Shown here: in pieces, positions 27,475-36,481 of the stretch | How positions within the stretch are numbered: the first letter of the stretch is position 1 | How the letters are laid out: the number at the start of each line of letters is the position of its first letter | DNA from: JAPOXR01 sp963664715 | Lineage (GTDB): Bacteria; Pseudomonadota; Alphaproteobacteria; Rhodobacterales; Rhodobacteraceae | NCBI GenBank assembly: GCA_963664715.2 | Contig: CAXXUY010000011.1 | Location: forward strand, 372,001-436,000 | Direction: 5' to 3' | Length of the DNA: 64,000 bases | Position numbers and translations under genes: made by a program | Notes under the pieces: model-generated | The model's input: only the letters and a program-made list of their open reading frames with translations | Told to the model about the DNA's origin: nothing | Database searches by the model: none

Positions 27475-27933
27475 CTACTGGGATGCGGCCAGCCTGAGTT
27501 GCCTGGCGCGTGTCAGTATCGCGTCCTCCACCGCCGTAACCGTTGCCGGGTCGGCTGGCCCGCTTCTCGTCATGAGCGATACACGCAACGCCCGGACATC
27601 AAGCGCCGGATCGGACACGAGAATCGTCGCCTTGTACGACTTGTTGCTGCCAGGTGCCTCCCCCCAACCCGTGACGATCACTCCGGTAAATGGATCAACC
27701 GTTTCAACAGGCAAGAAATCGAGCACCTCGAATGTCGCGTTCCAGATGTACTTGTTGACGCGGACTGTCGTCGTCGGATCCTCCTTGTCGCGAAAAAGCG
27801 ACCAGATCGTCTCTCTCGGCTCCTCTTCCTGCTGCGCCTGTTGTTGCGCTTCATTGTTGCCAGAACACGCCATCATTACGATGGACACCATGGCAAGGGT
27901 GGCCCCGAGCCGAAATCTGCGCATAACCAACAT
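27475..27933 (-). CDS. DUF3576 lipoprotein
   Basis: 152 residues with lipobox VMMAC (Cys23), a Gln/Glu-rich linker, and a conserved domain VNKYIWNATFEVLDFLPVETVDPFTGVIVTGWG typical of DUF3576, an alphaproteobacterial lipoprotein family often directly upstream of leuS. ATG 27933 is preferred because of GCGGGA upstream; an ATG four codons on is possible. Function unknown. Confidence 0.88.
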   Translation of the reverse strand: MLVMRRFRLGATLAMVSIVMMACSGNNEAQQQAQQEEEPRETIWSLFRDKEDPTTTVRVNKYIWNATFEVLDFLPVETVDPFTGVIVTGWGEAPGSNKSYKATILVSDPALDVRALRVSLMTRSGPADPATVTAVEDAILTRARQLRLAASQ

Positions 27934-28367
27934 CGAGTTTCCCGCTTTTCGTTCGGCGATTCCATTAATGGCTTCGATTGGTCAACACAAGAAGTTCTCG
28001 GAATGGCCCGGCAATTGTGACATTGGCCAATTGCCCCCTGCAGGCCCTCCGAAGTGCCGTCGCTGGCCGGAATCGACTCGGACGGCGGCGCCGGTTCAGC
28101 CAGTGGAAGGCTTGGCCACCGTGTCGGATGGCCCGATGGCATGGATCACGTAACCGGACATGGAGATGTTGCGATCCAGTCACGTCTCTTCTTCCCGATC
28201 CTCCAAAACACCGGCAGACTTCAGGACACTGCCCTTGCAGTTGAAGCGAGGTAATCCTAGTTGGCATTCACCGGCGATCTTTGTCCGCCGGGAACTGGGC
28301 GCATCCGGCCACAGGTTCCGCGCATCCAAACGCTCGGAGCCTGGCAAGGGCAATCCGGGAGAACATC
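27934..28367. other. intergenic region between DUF3576 and carbonic anhydrase genes
   Basis: About 430 bases between divergent genes. Several short frames cross it but none resembles a known protein. It should hold the leftward promoter for the DUF3576-leuS-lptE operon and the rightward one for the carbonic anhydrase. Confidence 0.5.
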
Positions 28368-29087
28368 ATGCCTTGCAACCTCCGTCATTCACGAACGACC
28401 GGGCGGGCTGGCCCACATACGAATTGGGGATACGAAGCCGGCAATGGTCCTGAGCACTGGGCTTCACTCGACCCGGAATTCAGTCTCTGCGCCGTCGGCA
28501 GTGAACAGTCGCCAATTGACCTCAAGAACTGGGTAAATGCCGATGTCCCGCCGGTGGAATTCAGCTATGGACCGACAGGTATAACCGTCGAAAACACGGG
28601 ACATACGATCCAGGTCAATCCGCAGCCCGGTCACGGCATTGGCATAGGCACGATCCACTACGAGCTTCAGCAGTTCCATTTTCACCACGGAAGCGAGCAT
28701 CTCGTTGACGGACGCCGGTTTCCTCTCGAACTGCATCTCGTGCACAGGAGCGAGAGCGGCGCCATTGCTGTCATCGGGGTTCTGTTCGGGCCCGGAAGTT
28801 CACACCATGCACTTGAACCCGTCTGGGCACAGCTTGATGTTCAACCCGGTGATCCCCGGGTCGTTGCAGATGCATTTGACCTTCGGACCCTGATTCCGGC
28901 TCGGCACACGACCTGGCGCTACCGGGGCTCGCTTACAACCCCGCCATGCAGCGAGGGAGTTGACTGGGTCATCCTGAGTCATCCTCTTTCCATGTCGGCC
29001 GAGCAGCTTGCCCGGTTCGCTGACATGTTTCCGAACAATTACCGCCCGGTTCAACCATTGGGCGATCGGACCCTGAAATACGGTTGA
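28368..29087 (+). CDS. alpha-class carbonic anhydrase without visible signal peptide
   Basis: 239 residues starting at ATG 28368 behind CGGGAG. The enzyme interconverts CO2 and bicarbonate. Zinc ligands are His104 and His106 in FHFHHGSEH and His123 in LHLVH; NWGYEAGNGPEHW, QSPIDL and LTTPPCSEGVDW are class hallmarks. Bacterial alpha-class enzymes are usually exported, yet neither this start nor the upstream in-frame codons give a signal peptide, so the protein is predicted cytoplasmic or the 5' end is altered. The gene stands alone. Confidence 0.9.
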   Translation: MPCNLRHSRTTGRAGPHTNWGYEAGNGPEHWASLDPEFSLCAVGSEQSPIDLKNWVNADVPPVEFSYGPTGITVENTGHTIQVNPQPGHGIGIGTIHYELQQFHFHHGSEHLVDGRRFPLELHLVHRSESGAIAVIGVLFGPGSSHHALEPVWAQLDVQPGDPRVVADAFDLRTLIPARHTTWRYRGSLTTPPCSEGVDWVILSHPLSMSAEQLARFADMFPNNYRPVQPLGDRTLKYG

Positions 29088-29245
29088 GCCGTTTTCATGA
29101 TCGATCGAATGCGAACGACCGGTTGTGGCCAGGATCCGGCGACAATCCGGGCAATTCGACTGGCACACAACCAAATCGGGGAGATTTGCCTATGCCGACA
29201 TGCCTGCACTTGTCGCGATGCGGTTTCGGATTGTAGATTCCTGCC

Positions 29246-29896
29246 ATGTCACTCTCGGAAATAAACCGGAGCATTCGGGACGCGGAGCTCAGAGCGGGCA
29301 AGGCCGCGGGCAGTACTCGTCTCCTGGCGATTTCCAAGCTCCAGCCCATCGGGAGAATCAATGATGTACTCGACCAGGGACACATTCATTTCGGGGAAAA
29401 CCGGGTTCAGGAAGCTGCCGCAAAATGGCCGGAACTCATCGAAAGGCATCCGGACGTCGTCCTGCACCTCGTCGGCCCGCTGCAATCCAACAAGGTGCGT
29501 CAGGCATTGCAGCTTTTCCACGCCATTCATTCACTGGATCGACTGAAGCTTGCAAGGCGAATAGCCGACATCGCGCAACAGACAGGCAATTGCCCGGACC
29601 TCTTCATTCAAGTGAACACTGGCGAGGAGCCACAGAAGTCCGGAGTCATTCCAGACGGTTTGGATGCGCTCGTGGCTGCTTCCCGCGAGTTGGGTCTTCC
29701 GGTGGCCGGACTTATGTGCATTCCACCTCTTCAGGAGGAACCGGCACTGCATTTCGCCCTGCTGGCAAATCTCGCCGAACGAAACGGGCTGAGCGGGCTG
29801 AGCATGGGGATGAGCAGCGATTTCGAAACTGCAATTTCTCTCGGAGCGACCCATGTGAGGATCGGAACGGCAGTGTTCGGCGAACGACCCGCCTAA
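29246..29896 (+). CDS. YggS-family pyridoxal-phosphate homeostasis protein
   Basis: 216 residues of the single-domain alanine-racemase-like fold. The PLP lysine is in LLAISKLQPI; HFGENRVQE, HLVGPLQSNK, INTGE-type QVNTGEEPQKSG and LSMGMSSDFETAI are family hallmarks. YggS binds PLP and keeps vitamin B6 and amino acid pools balanced; no catalysis is established. Confidence 0.94.
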   Translation: MSLSEINRSIRDAELRAGKAAGSTRLLAISKLQPIGRINDVLDQGHIHFGENRVQEAAAKWPELIERHPDVVLHLVGPLQSNKVRQALQLFHAIHSLDRLKLARRIADIAQQTGNCPDLFIQVNTGEEPQKSGVIPDGLDALVAASRELGLPVAGLMCIPPLQEEPALHFALLANLAERNGLSGLSMGMSSDFETAISLGATHVRIGTAVFGERPA

Positions 29897-30429
29897 CCGG
29901 CTGCGCGGCTTGAGAACCGGACGCCGAGGGGCGTCGCCTACCCGCTTCCCGTCCACTCAACCGCTCGGGCAGTGAAAGCCACTCTGCAACCGATACTTGG
30001 TCCGGGCGGTGCTTGAACGGCAGCATCCGCCGCGCAGTTGCGGGAACACGACCCCAACCGCCGCGCGGCTTCCGAGCGTCACTTTTGGAAGCACGAGGTA
30101 ACAATTCAATGCAGGTGGAGGATGCGGGCAGCGTCATTCGCACGGCCCGCAGTGTCGGCGGCGGTGCGGACTCGTTCAGCACTTTCGCGGTGCAGGGGCC
30201 ATCGCACATGGTTGCCAGCGACGGCGAGGGGGCAGTGCGCGCGATGCCGACGCACCGCGCTTTCGGCTGCATCGCCTGAAGGGCGATCGCCCGGGCCAGC
30301 AGAGCGTCAGTGTCTCGGCGGGCTGTTTCCGGATTGTTTCATCTCCGTTTGTCGTTCCTGTCTCGCTCAGGTCCGGTTTTTCCGGGATGATGCAGGGTTT
30401 CTTGCGGTGTGGCGGCCGCCGGTTTGTCT
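29897..30429. other. degraded region, no supported gene
   Basis: Roughly 530 bases between yggS and the Toprim remnant with short frames only. Nothing recognisable; probably remains of mobile DNA, given the IS and Toprim scraps that follow. Confidence 0.45.
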
Positions 30430-30720
30430 TCATTTCCGGCGGCCGGTTCCGTTGCCGGGCTGTTCTGCGTGTCGTGCCGCGAGGATTTCGTTCCAGTCTT
30501 TTCCACCTTCCGGCCGCAGGCGTCTGACCCGGCGGTCTCGTGCCGCGAGTCTGTCTGCGGCCTCGTCGCCGGCGTCATCGGCGTCGAAGGCGCAGATGAT
30601 TCGTTGAGGCGTCCAGGCTTCGAGCCATGCGGGCAGCTGGCTGGTGGCTCCGCAGGTCGAGAGGAAGATAGTTCCGGGGTTCTGCAGGTCTGCCAGGGTG
30701 CTGGGCGACATCCAGGTCAT
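30430..30720 (-). pseudogene. Toprim-domain fragment (primase/relaxase-type)
   Basis: About 95 codons reading LADLQNPGTIFLSTCGATSQLP ... ICAFDADDAGDEAADRL ... RPEGGKDWNEIL. FDADDAGD and KDWNEIL are the typical end of a Toprim domain as found in plasmid/ICE primases or DUF3991-Toprim proteins. The N-terminal remainder is absent; the fragment abuts an IS630 relic at about 30720. Confidence 0.7.
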
Positions 30721-30970
30721 CCAGCGTCAGGTCGTGCTCCTCGGTCATCCGGGTCTTGAGCCAGCCCCGAACCGCACAAAGATTGCCATGACCGCCGCCA
30801 TTGCCCTGCAGCCTGGGAGCAAGCGATCCAGTCTCCCGCTTCAGCTTGACCATGTCATTGACGAACTTGATCGATACACTGAACTGTGCAGCAGCCGAAC
30901 GGTGGCTGTGACCCTCTTCGACGAAATCGACAGCGCGCTGGCGGAGTTCAACAGGATGTGTCTTGCCCAT
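30721..30970 (-). pseudogene. IS630-family transposase N-terminal relic
   Basis: Starts MGKTHPVELRQRAVDFVEEG and continues SAAAQFSVSIKFVNDMVKL to ... KTRMTEEHDLTLDDL, the helix-turn-helix N terminus of an IS630-type transposase. After about 85 residues the reading passes into the Toprim fragment; the catalytic DDE part is missing. Confidence 0.8.
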
Positions 30971-31097
30971 GTCGGACCCCCGATATCTGCCTCATGCACA
31001 GGGAATCACAACTCAGGCAAGCTGAAAACCCCGAACCCAACATATGGCAGCACGCTCTAGTAGTCCCCTAAGCGAGCCAGTTTGGTGGAGCAACCGC

Positions 31098-32279
31098 TCA
31101 CCACTTGCCGGAGCGTTCGGCGTGGGCGTGTTTGGGCAGCCGGTAACTCATGCCGGTTTCTTCATAGGCAGACGCCTCGAGAAGCGTTGAAAAATTTTGA
31201 GCCTCTTCCTTTCGGAACCATGCCATCAATCTCCGAGTACGCTGGTTGATCCGGTACGCGAGCAAAGGGAAAGGCAATCCATTCTTCCTTGGAAATTTCA
31301 ATTCATCGGCAAGCTTGTTGCCGATCAGCGCCCTTGAAATAGGGTAGATGACGTTTGTCACCAACTTTTCCCGCTCGACCGGATCGTCGATGTTTGCAAC
31401 CAGCGGGGCGGAGTTGATCAGTGCATTGGTCATGAGGATTGCCTCTTGGGTTGGCGGAGGCTCGCAAATGGAACCGATCCGGTATATGTGCAAGGCATGG
31501 TCCTCGTCGGTGAAGAGGATGGATTCGGGAATGCCCATGAGATAGCCGGCGTACCGCCAGACTTCGTGGAAGCCGGCCCGCTCCTCCGTGCTGTAACGAG
31601 CTCCCAACGCTTCCGTGTGTTTGACGGTTCGCGCTGCGAAACACGCTACTGCGTAGCCCAGATGCGCGGCACTGATAGGCACGCCCCAGGCGTCGTGTTC
31701 CCATTCCTCGGTCTTCCCCAGCAGCCGCCGAACCTGCGCATGCACGAATCGGATGCGAACCGACAGCTTCCAACCTTCCCCATACCGTTCCAGCCCTCCG
31801 GGAAAGAATATCTCCATTTGATGCCGGTTGTTCCGCTTGAGCCGCCAAACGCCATTGTCGAATATTCGACCGGTTTGTACGAATGACTTGCTTATCAGCG
31901 TCGAAAACCCATCAATCAGCACACCCGTGACAAAAGCCGAAAGGACCAGAACCGAATGTCTTTGAAAGGCGCGGACGCCCGGGCCGAAGGCGTCTCGATC
32001 GAGCCAGTCGGGGTCGGGTTGCGGTGCGTCGACAAAGAAGTCGCGCAACAATTGCGGCGCGTTCCGCAAACCATCGCGATCCTCCTCCATCCCGGCATGA
32101 ATGAACTGGTGGATCTGACTCTGAGGCAGCGACGCCATTTCTTCCACCACCGCGTCCATGACCGGGTCGCCGACAAGGGTGTGGGCGATGTAGTTGTCCG
32201 CCGTTTCCCGATCGATGGCGCGTGCATTGGTGTAGCCATCGACATATGCCGACGGTGCGTTCAAAACTCGGCCCGGCAC
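31098..32279 (-). CDS. MpaB / rubber-oxygenase-like (DUF2236) protein
   Basis: 393 residues of the DUF2236 family, which includes the haem b latex-clearing protein and the ER oxygenase MpaB. Recognisable are LSAFVTGVLIDGFSTLISKS, the helix RIRFVHAQVRRLL whose His matches the proximal haem ligand position of latex-clearing proteins, and WEHDAWGVPISAAHLGYAVACFA. There is no signal peptide, unlike secreted rubber oxygenases, so a cytoplasmic oxygenase acting on an unknown lipid- or terpene-like substrate is more likely. Only about 90 bases separate its start from an ISNCY insertion, so the native promoter may be displaced. Confidence 0.8.
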   Translation of the reverse strand: MPGRVLNAPSAYVDGYTNARAIDRETADNYIAHTLVGDPVMDAVVEEMASLPQSQIHQFIHAGMEEDRDGLRNAPQLLRDFFVDAPQPDPDWLDRDAFGPGVRAFQRHSVLVLSAFVTGVLIDGFSTLISKSFVQTGRIFDNGVWRLKRNNRHQMEIFFPGGLERYGEGWKLSVRIRFVHAQVRRLLGKTEEWEHDAWGVPISAAHLGYAVACFAARTVKHTEALGARYSTEERAGFHEVWRYAGYLMGIPESILFTDEDHALHIYRIGSICEPPPTQEAILMTNALINSAPLVANIDDPVEREKLVTNVIYPISRALIGNKLADELKFPRKNGLPFPLLAYRINQRTRRLMAWFRKEEAQNFSTLLEASAYEETGMSYRLPKHAHAERSGKW

Positions 32280-32369
32280 GGTCGAATCTTGTCGGCACTC
32301 GGTTCCTCGCCCTCATGTCCGACAGCGCCGAAATAGTGATCGGGCATGTCTTCATCGGTCAACTGATAC

Positions 32370-32375
32370 AAGCTA
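32370..32375. repeat. left target duplication of ISNCY-type element (AAGCTA)
   Basis: AAGCTA before the left terminal repeat; second copy at 34152-34157. A preceding C is also shared, so the boundary is uncertain by one base. Confidence 0.75.
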
Positions 32376-32393
32376 GTGCCCGCCAGAAAACCC
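32376..32393. repeat. left terminal inverted repeat of ISNCY-type element
   Basis: GTGCCCGCCAGAAAACCC; one mismatch with the reverse complement of 34134-34151. Confidence 0.82.
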
Positions 32394-32518
32394 ATTAAGT
32401 TGTTGACTTAATTGGATATTACGCGGTAATGTCCGGTCGAAGAATCGGGAGAACAGGCCGGTTTCGGGCCATTTTCCACCCATTCAGCCCGATTTCGACC
32501 AATCTTCACGAGGCAGGC

Positions 32519-33928
32519 ATGCGACAGATACGCAATCCGCAGGAAATGTTCGGTGAAATCCGCATCGAGGATATCAGGCTCGATCTCAAATCCAGGGACG
32601 ACATCCCGGCCCTGCTGATCGGGCTGCAGTTCCTCTATTCCGACGAGGCCTTCCGCGAGCGATTGTTTGCACTCCTCGACCGGTACATCCTTCCCGGAGT
32701 GAGCCGGAAGGTGGGAAGGCCGGGCATGGAGATGTGGCGCATCCTGGTGATGGGTGTGGTCAAGCAGGGTCTGGGCTGCGATTATGACCGCCTCCACGAA
32801 CTGGTGAACCAGCACCTCACGCTCCGCCAGTTTCTCGGTCACCCGAAAGCCTGGGACGAGTACCAGTACGAGATGCAGAACGTGGTCGACAATGTCAGCC
32901 TCATGAGCCCGGAACTGCTGGCCCACGTCAATCAACTGATCGTGGAGAGCGGCCATGCGGTCGCAAGAAAAAAGCCTGGCGCGCCCTTGGCCGGGCGCGC
33001 TGATTCCTTCGTGGTCAAGACTGATGTCCATTATCCCACCGATGCCGGCCTCTTGTGGGACGCCATGCGCGGCCTCATCCGCGATACCGGCCGGGCCACC
33101 ACCGCTACCGGTGTTCCGGGCTGGCGCCAGTGGAAGCATCAGAGCCGCCGCCTCAGGAGCCTCTACAACGCCGTCCGCCGGACCCGGCGGGCCAAGCCCG
33201 GAGATGTCGAGGCCTATCTCGATTGCTGCCGCCGGCTGATCGGGCGGGTTGAAGGAACACTTCCTGCCCTTGAGCAGAAGGGCATCGATACCGGCGGCAT
33301 CAGGGAGTATCTCGCCCATGCCGTCCGGCAGACCGACCAGACCCGGCGCCGCCTGCTGGAGGGCGAACAGATCCCGCATCACGACAAGGTGTTCTCGGTC
33401 TTCGAGCCGCATACAAGATGGATCGCCAAGGGCAAGGCCGGCTGTCCGGTCGAACTGGGGGTTCCGGTCTGCATCCTGGAAGACAGTCACGGTTTCGTTC
33501 TGCACCATGAGGTGATGTGGGAAGGCGGCGATACCGACCATGCGGTGCCGATGGTGGCGGCCGCACAGGAACGGTTCCCCGAACTCAGGGCAGTGAGCTT
33601 CGATCGAGGTTTCCACAGCCCCGAGAACCGGGTCCGCCTGGACGAGATGCTCGATCACAATGTGCTGCCGAAGAAGGGGTATCGGGGCCGGGACGAACGG
33701 GCACGCGAGGCTGGCAGCGAGTTCGTCGCCATGCGCCGGGCCCACCCGGCGGTGGAATCTGCAATCAACAACCTGGGCCACCGGGGGCTTGACCGAATTC
33801 GCGCTCGCGGCCCTGCCGGCTTTGCCCGCTCGGTGGCACTGGCGGTGGTGGCCATGAACATCCACCGCATCGGGCTCCTGCTGCGCCGGCAGGCATCGCA
33901 CCGGCTCAAACACCGCCTCGCTGCCTGA
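32519..33928 (+). CDS. ISNCY-type transposase
   Basis: 469 residues from ATG 32519, behind CGAGGCAGGC. The protein begins MRQIRNPQEMFGEIRIEDI and contains the catalytic-core stretches VVKTDVHYPTDAGLLWDAMR (first Asp), VSFDRGFHSPENRVRL (second Asp) and the end GFARSVALAVVAMNIHRIGLLL. These are characteristic of ISNCY transposases. The frame is uninterrupted. Confidence 0.9.
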   Translation: MRQIRNPQEMFGEIRIEDIRLDLKSRDDIPALLIGLQFLYSDEAFRERLFALLDRYILPGVSRKVGRPGMEMWRILVMGVVKQGLGCDYDRLHELVNQHLTLRQFLGHPKAWDEYQYEMQNVVDNVSLMSPELLAHVNQLIVESGHAVARKKPGAPLAGRADSFVVKTDVHYPTDAGLLWDAMRGLIRDTGRATTATGVPGWRQWKHQSRRLRSLYNAVRRTRRAKPGDVEAYLDCCRRLIGRVEGTLPALEQKGIDTGGIREYLAHAVRQTDQTRRRLLEGEQIPHHDKVFSVFEPHTRWIAKGKAGCPVELGVPVCILEDSHGFVLHHEVMWEGGDTDHAVPMVAAAQERFPELRAVSFDRGFHSPENRVRLDEMLDHNVLPKKGYRGRDERAREAGSEFVAMRRAHPAVESAINNLGHRGLDRIRARGPAGFARSVALAVVAMNIHRIGLLLRRQASHRLKHRLAA

Positions 33929-33950
33929 GGCATCCGCTGAATTCGGCGAT

Positions 33951-33976
33951 GCTCCCGGCCCTGACGGACCGGGAGC
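33951..33976. repeat. 8-bp stem hairpin in the 3' part of the ISNCY-type element
   Basis: GCTCCCGG and CCGGGAGC with a ten-base loop, 22 bases after the transposase stop. No T run follows, so it is a weak terminator candidate or a structural element of the IS. Confidence 0.5.
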
Positions 33977-34133
33977 CTCTCCCCGTGGTCAACCCTGTCA
34001 AGAACTGCCGGAATCGCTGCCAGGGGCAGGAAATCTGCTGCCGGATCCTCGACAATCTCCCGGATCGGGGTCAGATCCGTCGATTACCGGCGGTCAGGCC
34101 GGGTGAATTCGGGGCTGGAACTTGCCGAAAGGG

Positions 34134-34151
34134 GGGTTCTCTGGCGGGCAC
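34134..34151. repeat. right terminal inverted repeat of ISNCY-type element
   Basis: Reverse complement reads GTGCCCGCCAGAGAACCC. Confidence 0.82.
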
Positions 34152-34157
34152 AAGCTA
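34152..34157. repeat. right target duplication of ISNCY-type element (AAGCTA)
   Basis: Direct repeat of 32370-32375. Confidence 0.75.
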
Positions 34158-34267
34158 TCCTGCAATTGGCGAATTGCCCTGAAGTCGGTCGGAAGATTCC
34201 AGGCGTCTCGAGCGATGTTTTTTAGAACTTGGGTCACTATTCATTATCGCGGTTTTTCCGTTTTGTT

Positions 34268-34884
34268 TCAAGATCGTGACGTCCGTGCCATCCGCCGCAT
34301 CATGAACCGGCTGGCCAGGCGCCGCTCGAAATCCTTCGCCAACTGCCGGCAGCGCGACAGCCAGCCAAAGGTCCGCACCACGACCCAGCGACGATACAGA
34401 ACCGTGAAGCCCTTGAAGTCTTCGGGCTGTTCCACGATCTCCAGGAGACCACCAAGCCCAAGTTCCCCGAGCTTCGAGGCAAGCTTCGGGCCTTGATAGC
34501 CGCCATCCGCCCGCAGCTTCGTCACCTCCGGTGCCTTCTCCAGCATCCCGAGGATCACCGCAGGCGCGCTGTCCCGGTCCTGCACCTCGGCCGTGTGAAC
34601 CTCGGTCATGATCGGCGTCCCCTCGACATCGACCGCAATGTGACGCTTGCGGCCCTTGATCTTCTTGCCGGCGTCATAACCGGCAGGCCTGCCACCGGCA
34701 ACCGGCACCTAGCATGAATTGGATAAATTGAACACCTCCCTCAGATCGGTGCTGCGTGGACGTCCCGTCTATGAGGGTGAGCAAGAAGTGGTTCGATCGA
34801 TTCCCATTCCTCATCCGTCAAATCGGTTTCAAATCGATCGGAGAGACTCTCATACTGTTCCTGGGTGGTCTCGTTCCAGGCCAT
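34268..34884 (-). pseudogene. IS5-family transposase relic
   Basis: The start MAWNETTQEQYESLSDRFE (ATG at 34884) and LTDEEWESIEPLLAHPH are the usual N terminus of an IS5-type transposase; a stop follows after HAAPI, the middle of the gene is missing, and the rest resumes as GYDAGKKIKGRKRHIAVD ... LRADGGYQGPK ... RTFGWLSRCRQLAKDFERR to 34268. Internal deletion plus frame change make it inactive. Confidence 0.85.
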
Positions 34885-35038
34885 GTGAACATCCTTGGTT
34901 TTGCCAAAAACTCACAGGACTATGCCACCTTTTCCCGGCTTTCGCGAGGCGGTTCACTTTTCGGTCAAATTCTTGGACTGCCCCCTCGGACGCGGTTCAG
35001 CCTGTCCTATTTTTGCCGTTCCGTTCCTGTGTAGAGCC

Positions 35039-36478
35039 CTATCTCTGCGACATCAAAAGGTCCGGCAGGAACAGGATGATCTTCGGGAAGAGAATAAGAA
35101 TGCCAAGGCCGACCAGTTGGCACAGCATGAATGGAAAGCACCCCTTCACGATGTCCGAGTAGGTCACTCCCGGAGGTGCGATACCCCGTAAGAAAAACAG
35201 TGCGAACCCGAATGGTGGTGTCAGCCACGACGTTTGCAGGCACACAACCACAAGAAGTGCAAACCACAACGGATCCCATCCCATCTGGTCAACGATCGGC
35301 ATGAACACCGGCAGGGTGATGTATAGAATCGGAACCCAGTCGAGCAACATGCCAAGCACGAAAAGGATCAAGAGCATGGCAAGCAGAATGACGATCGGCT
35401 CACCACTGATGCCAAGGATGATGTCGCTGACAACTGGCTTCGCACCGATCCCGAGAAATGCAGATGTGAAGGCCAAGACGCCGACGATCAGGAAGCCAAT
35501 CATCCCAACGGTCTCAATCGTCTCAAGGGCGCTGGCTTTTAGCATCGGCCAGGTGAGGCGTCGATACGCAGCAGCGATGACAAGTGCGCCAAAGGCCCCC
35601 GCGGCCGACGCCTCAGTCGGCGTTGCGATTCCGAAAATGATTGTGCCCACAACCGCGAAGATCAGCCCGAAGAGGGGAAGCGCTGAACGAAGGGCGCGCA
35701 AGGCATCAGACCGATCAGCCTCGAATGAAACGGCAGGTGTCTTCGCTCCGGTTTCATCTCCATCGGCGCCTTCATTCATTGACTTTGCGGCCGTAGCGGT
35801 CATTCCGGACCCACCTGAACTGCCCAAGACGATTGGCGGGATTGCCTTGCCTGGCGAAGCGACCGGTTCCTCCTCAAAGAAAGTGAAACGGACGACGACG
35901 TAGAGAACGAAGAGCGATGCGAGCAAGATACCGGGGAGGTATGCTGCCGCAAAGAGGCGTCCGGTCGACAGCCCAGTCTCGGATGCATAGAAGATGAGCA
36001 TCACGCTCGGCGGGATCAGGATACCCAGGGTCCCGCCTGCGCCGACAGCACCGAGGGCAACTCTCTTCGGATAGTTTCTGTTCAACATTGAAGGCAAACA
36101 CAACACCCCCGCCGTTATGACCGAGGCGGCCACAATGCCCGTGCACATGGCAAAGATTGAACCGAACAGGATGGTCGCAACGACCAAGCCGCCCTTGAGT
36201 CGTCGAGAGATCATCTCGGTCCCAGCGAACAGGTCTTCTGCCAATCCGGATCTCGAGATGATAAATCCCATGAAAACAAACAGGGGCACTGCAACCAACA
36301 GGTAGTTGGTCATGACATCGTAGACACGCGTGGCGAAAACCGGAAGGATATGCCAGCCCCAGCCGATGACACCGAACACAACACCAACCGTTCCCAGAAC
36401 GGCGGCAAGATGCGCACCAGAGAGAATCCCGCCGACAAGTGAGAGCAGCATGAGTGCGACGAGCAATTCAGAGCTCAT
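35039..36478 (-). CDS. TRAP transporter large permease (DctM family)
   Basis: 479 residues, about twelve hydrophobic segments, with PSVMLIFYASETGLSTGRLFAA and GAFGALVIAA typical of DctM. It forms the ion-driven channel subunit in the inner membrane. An insertion of about 50 hydrophilic residues near the middle (residues ~215-265: GSSGGSGMTATAAKSMNEGADG...) is longer than in most relatives. It starts 3 bases after the small permease stop; the operon order is binding protein, small permease, large permease. Confidence 0.93.
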   Translation of the reverse strand: MSSELLVALMLLSLVGGILSGAHLAAVLGTVGVVFGVIGWGWHILPVFATRVYDVMTNYLLVAVPLFVFMGFIISRSGLAEDLFAGTEMISRRLKGGLVVATILFGSIFAMCTGIVAASVITAGVLCLPSMLNRNYPKRVALGAVGAGGTLGILIPPSVMLIFYASETGLSTGRLFAAAYLPGILLASLFVLYVVVRFTFFEEEPVASPGKAIPPIVLGSSGGSGMTATAAKSMNEGADGDETGAKTPAVSFEADRSDALRALRSALPLFGLIFAVVGTIIFGIATPTEASAAGAFGALVIAAAYRRLTWPMLKASALETIETVGMIGFLIVGVLAFTSAFLGIGAKPVVSDIILGISGEPIVILLAMLLILFVLGMLLDWVPILYITLPVFMPIVDQMGWDPLWFALLVVVCLQTSWLTPPFGFALFFLRGIAPPGVTYSDIVKGCFPFMLCQLVGLGILILFPKIILFLPDLLMSQR

Positions 36479-36481
36479 TTC

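Larger units (their letters stand above)
32376..34151 (+). mobile_element. complete ISNCY-type insertion sequence
   Basis: 1776 bases with 18-base terminal inverted repeats (32376-32393 and 34134-34151, 17 of 18 identical, starting GTGCCCGCC), flanked by AAGCTA copies. It has one intact transposase gene and about 220 non-coding bases at the right end. It appears recent and possibly active. Confidence 0.85.

Noticed and set aside
26094..27497. 467-codon rightward frame opposite leuS
   Set aside because: Shadow of leucyl-tRNA synthetase with no family features.
32408..33913. 501-codon leftward frame opposite the ISNCY transposase
   Set aside because: Composition typical of an antisense shadow in GC-rich DNA; the transposase is on the plus strand between matched terminal repeats.
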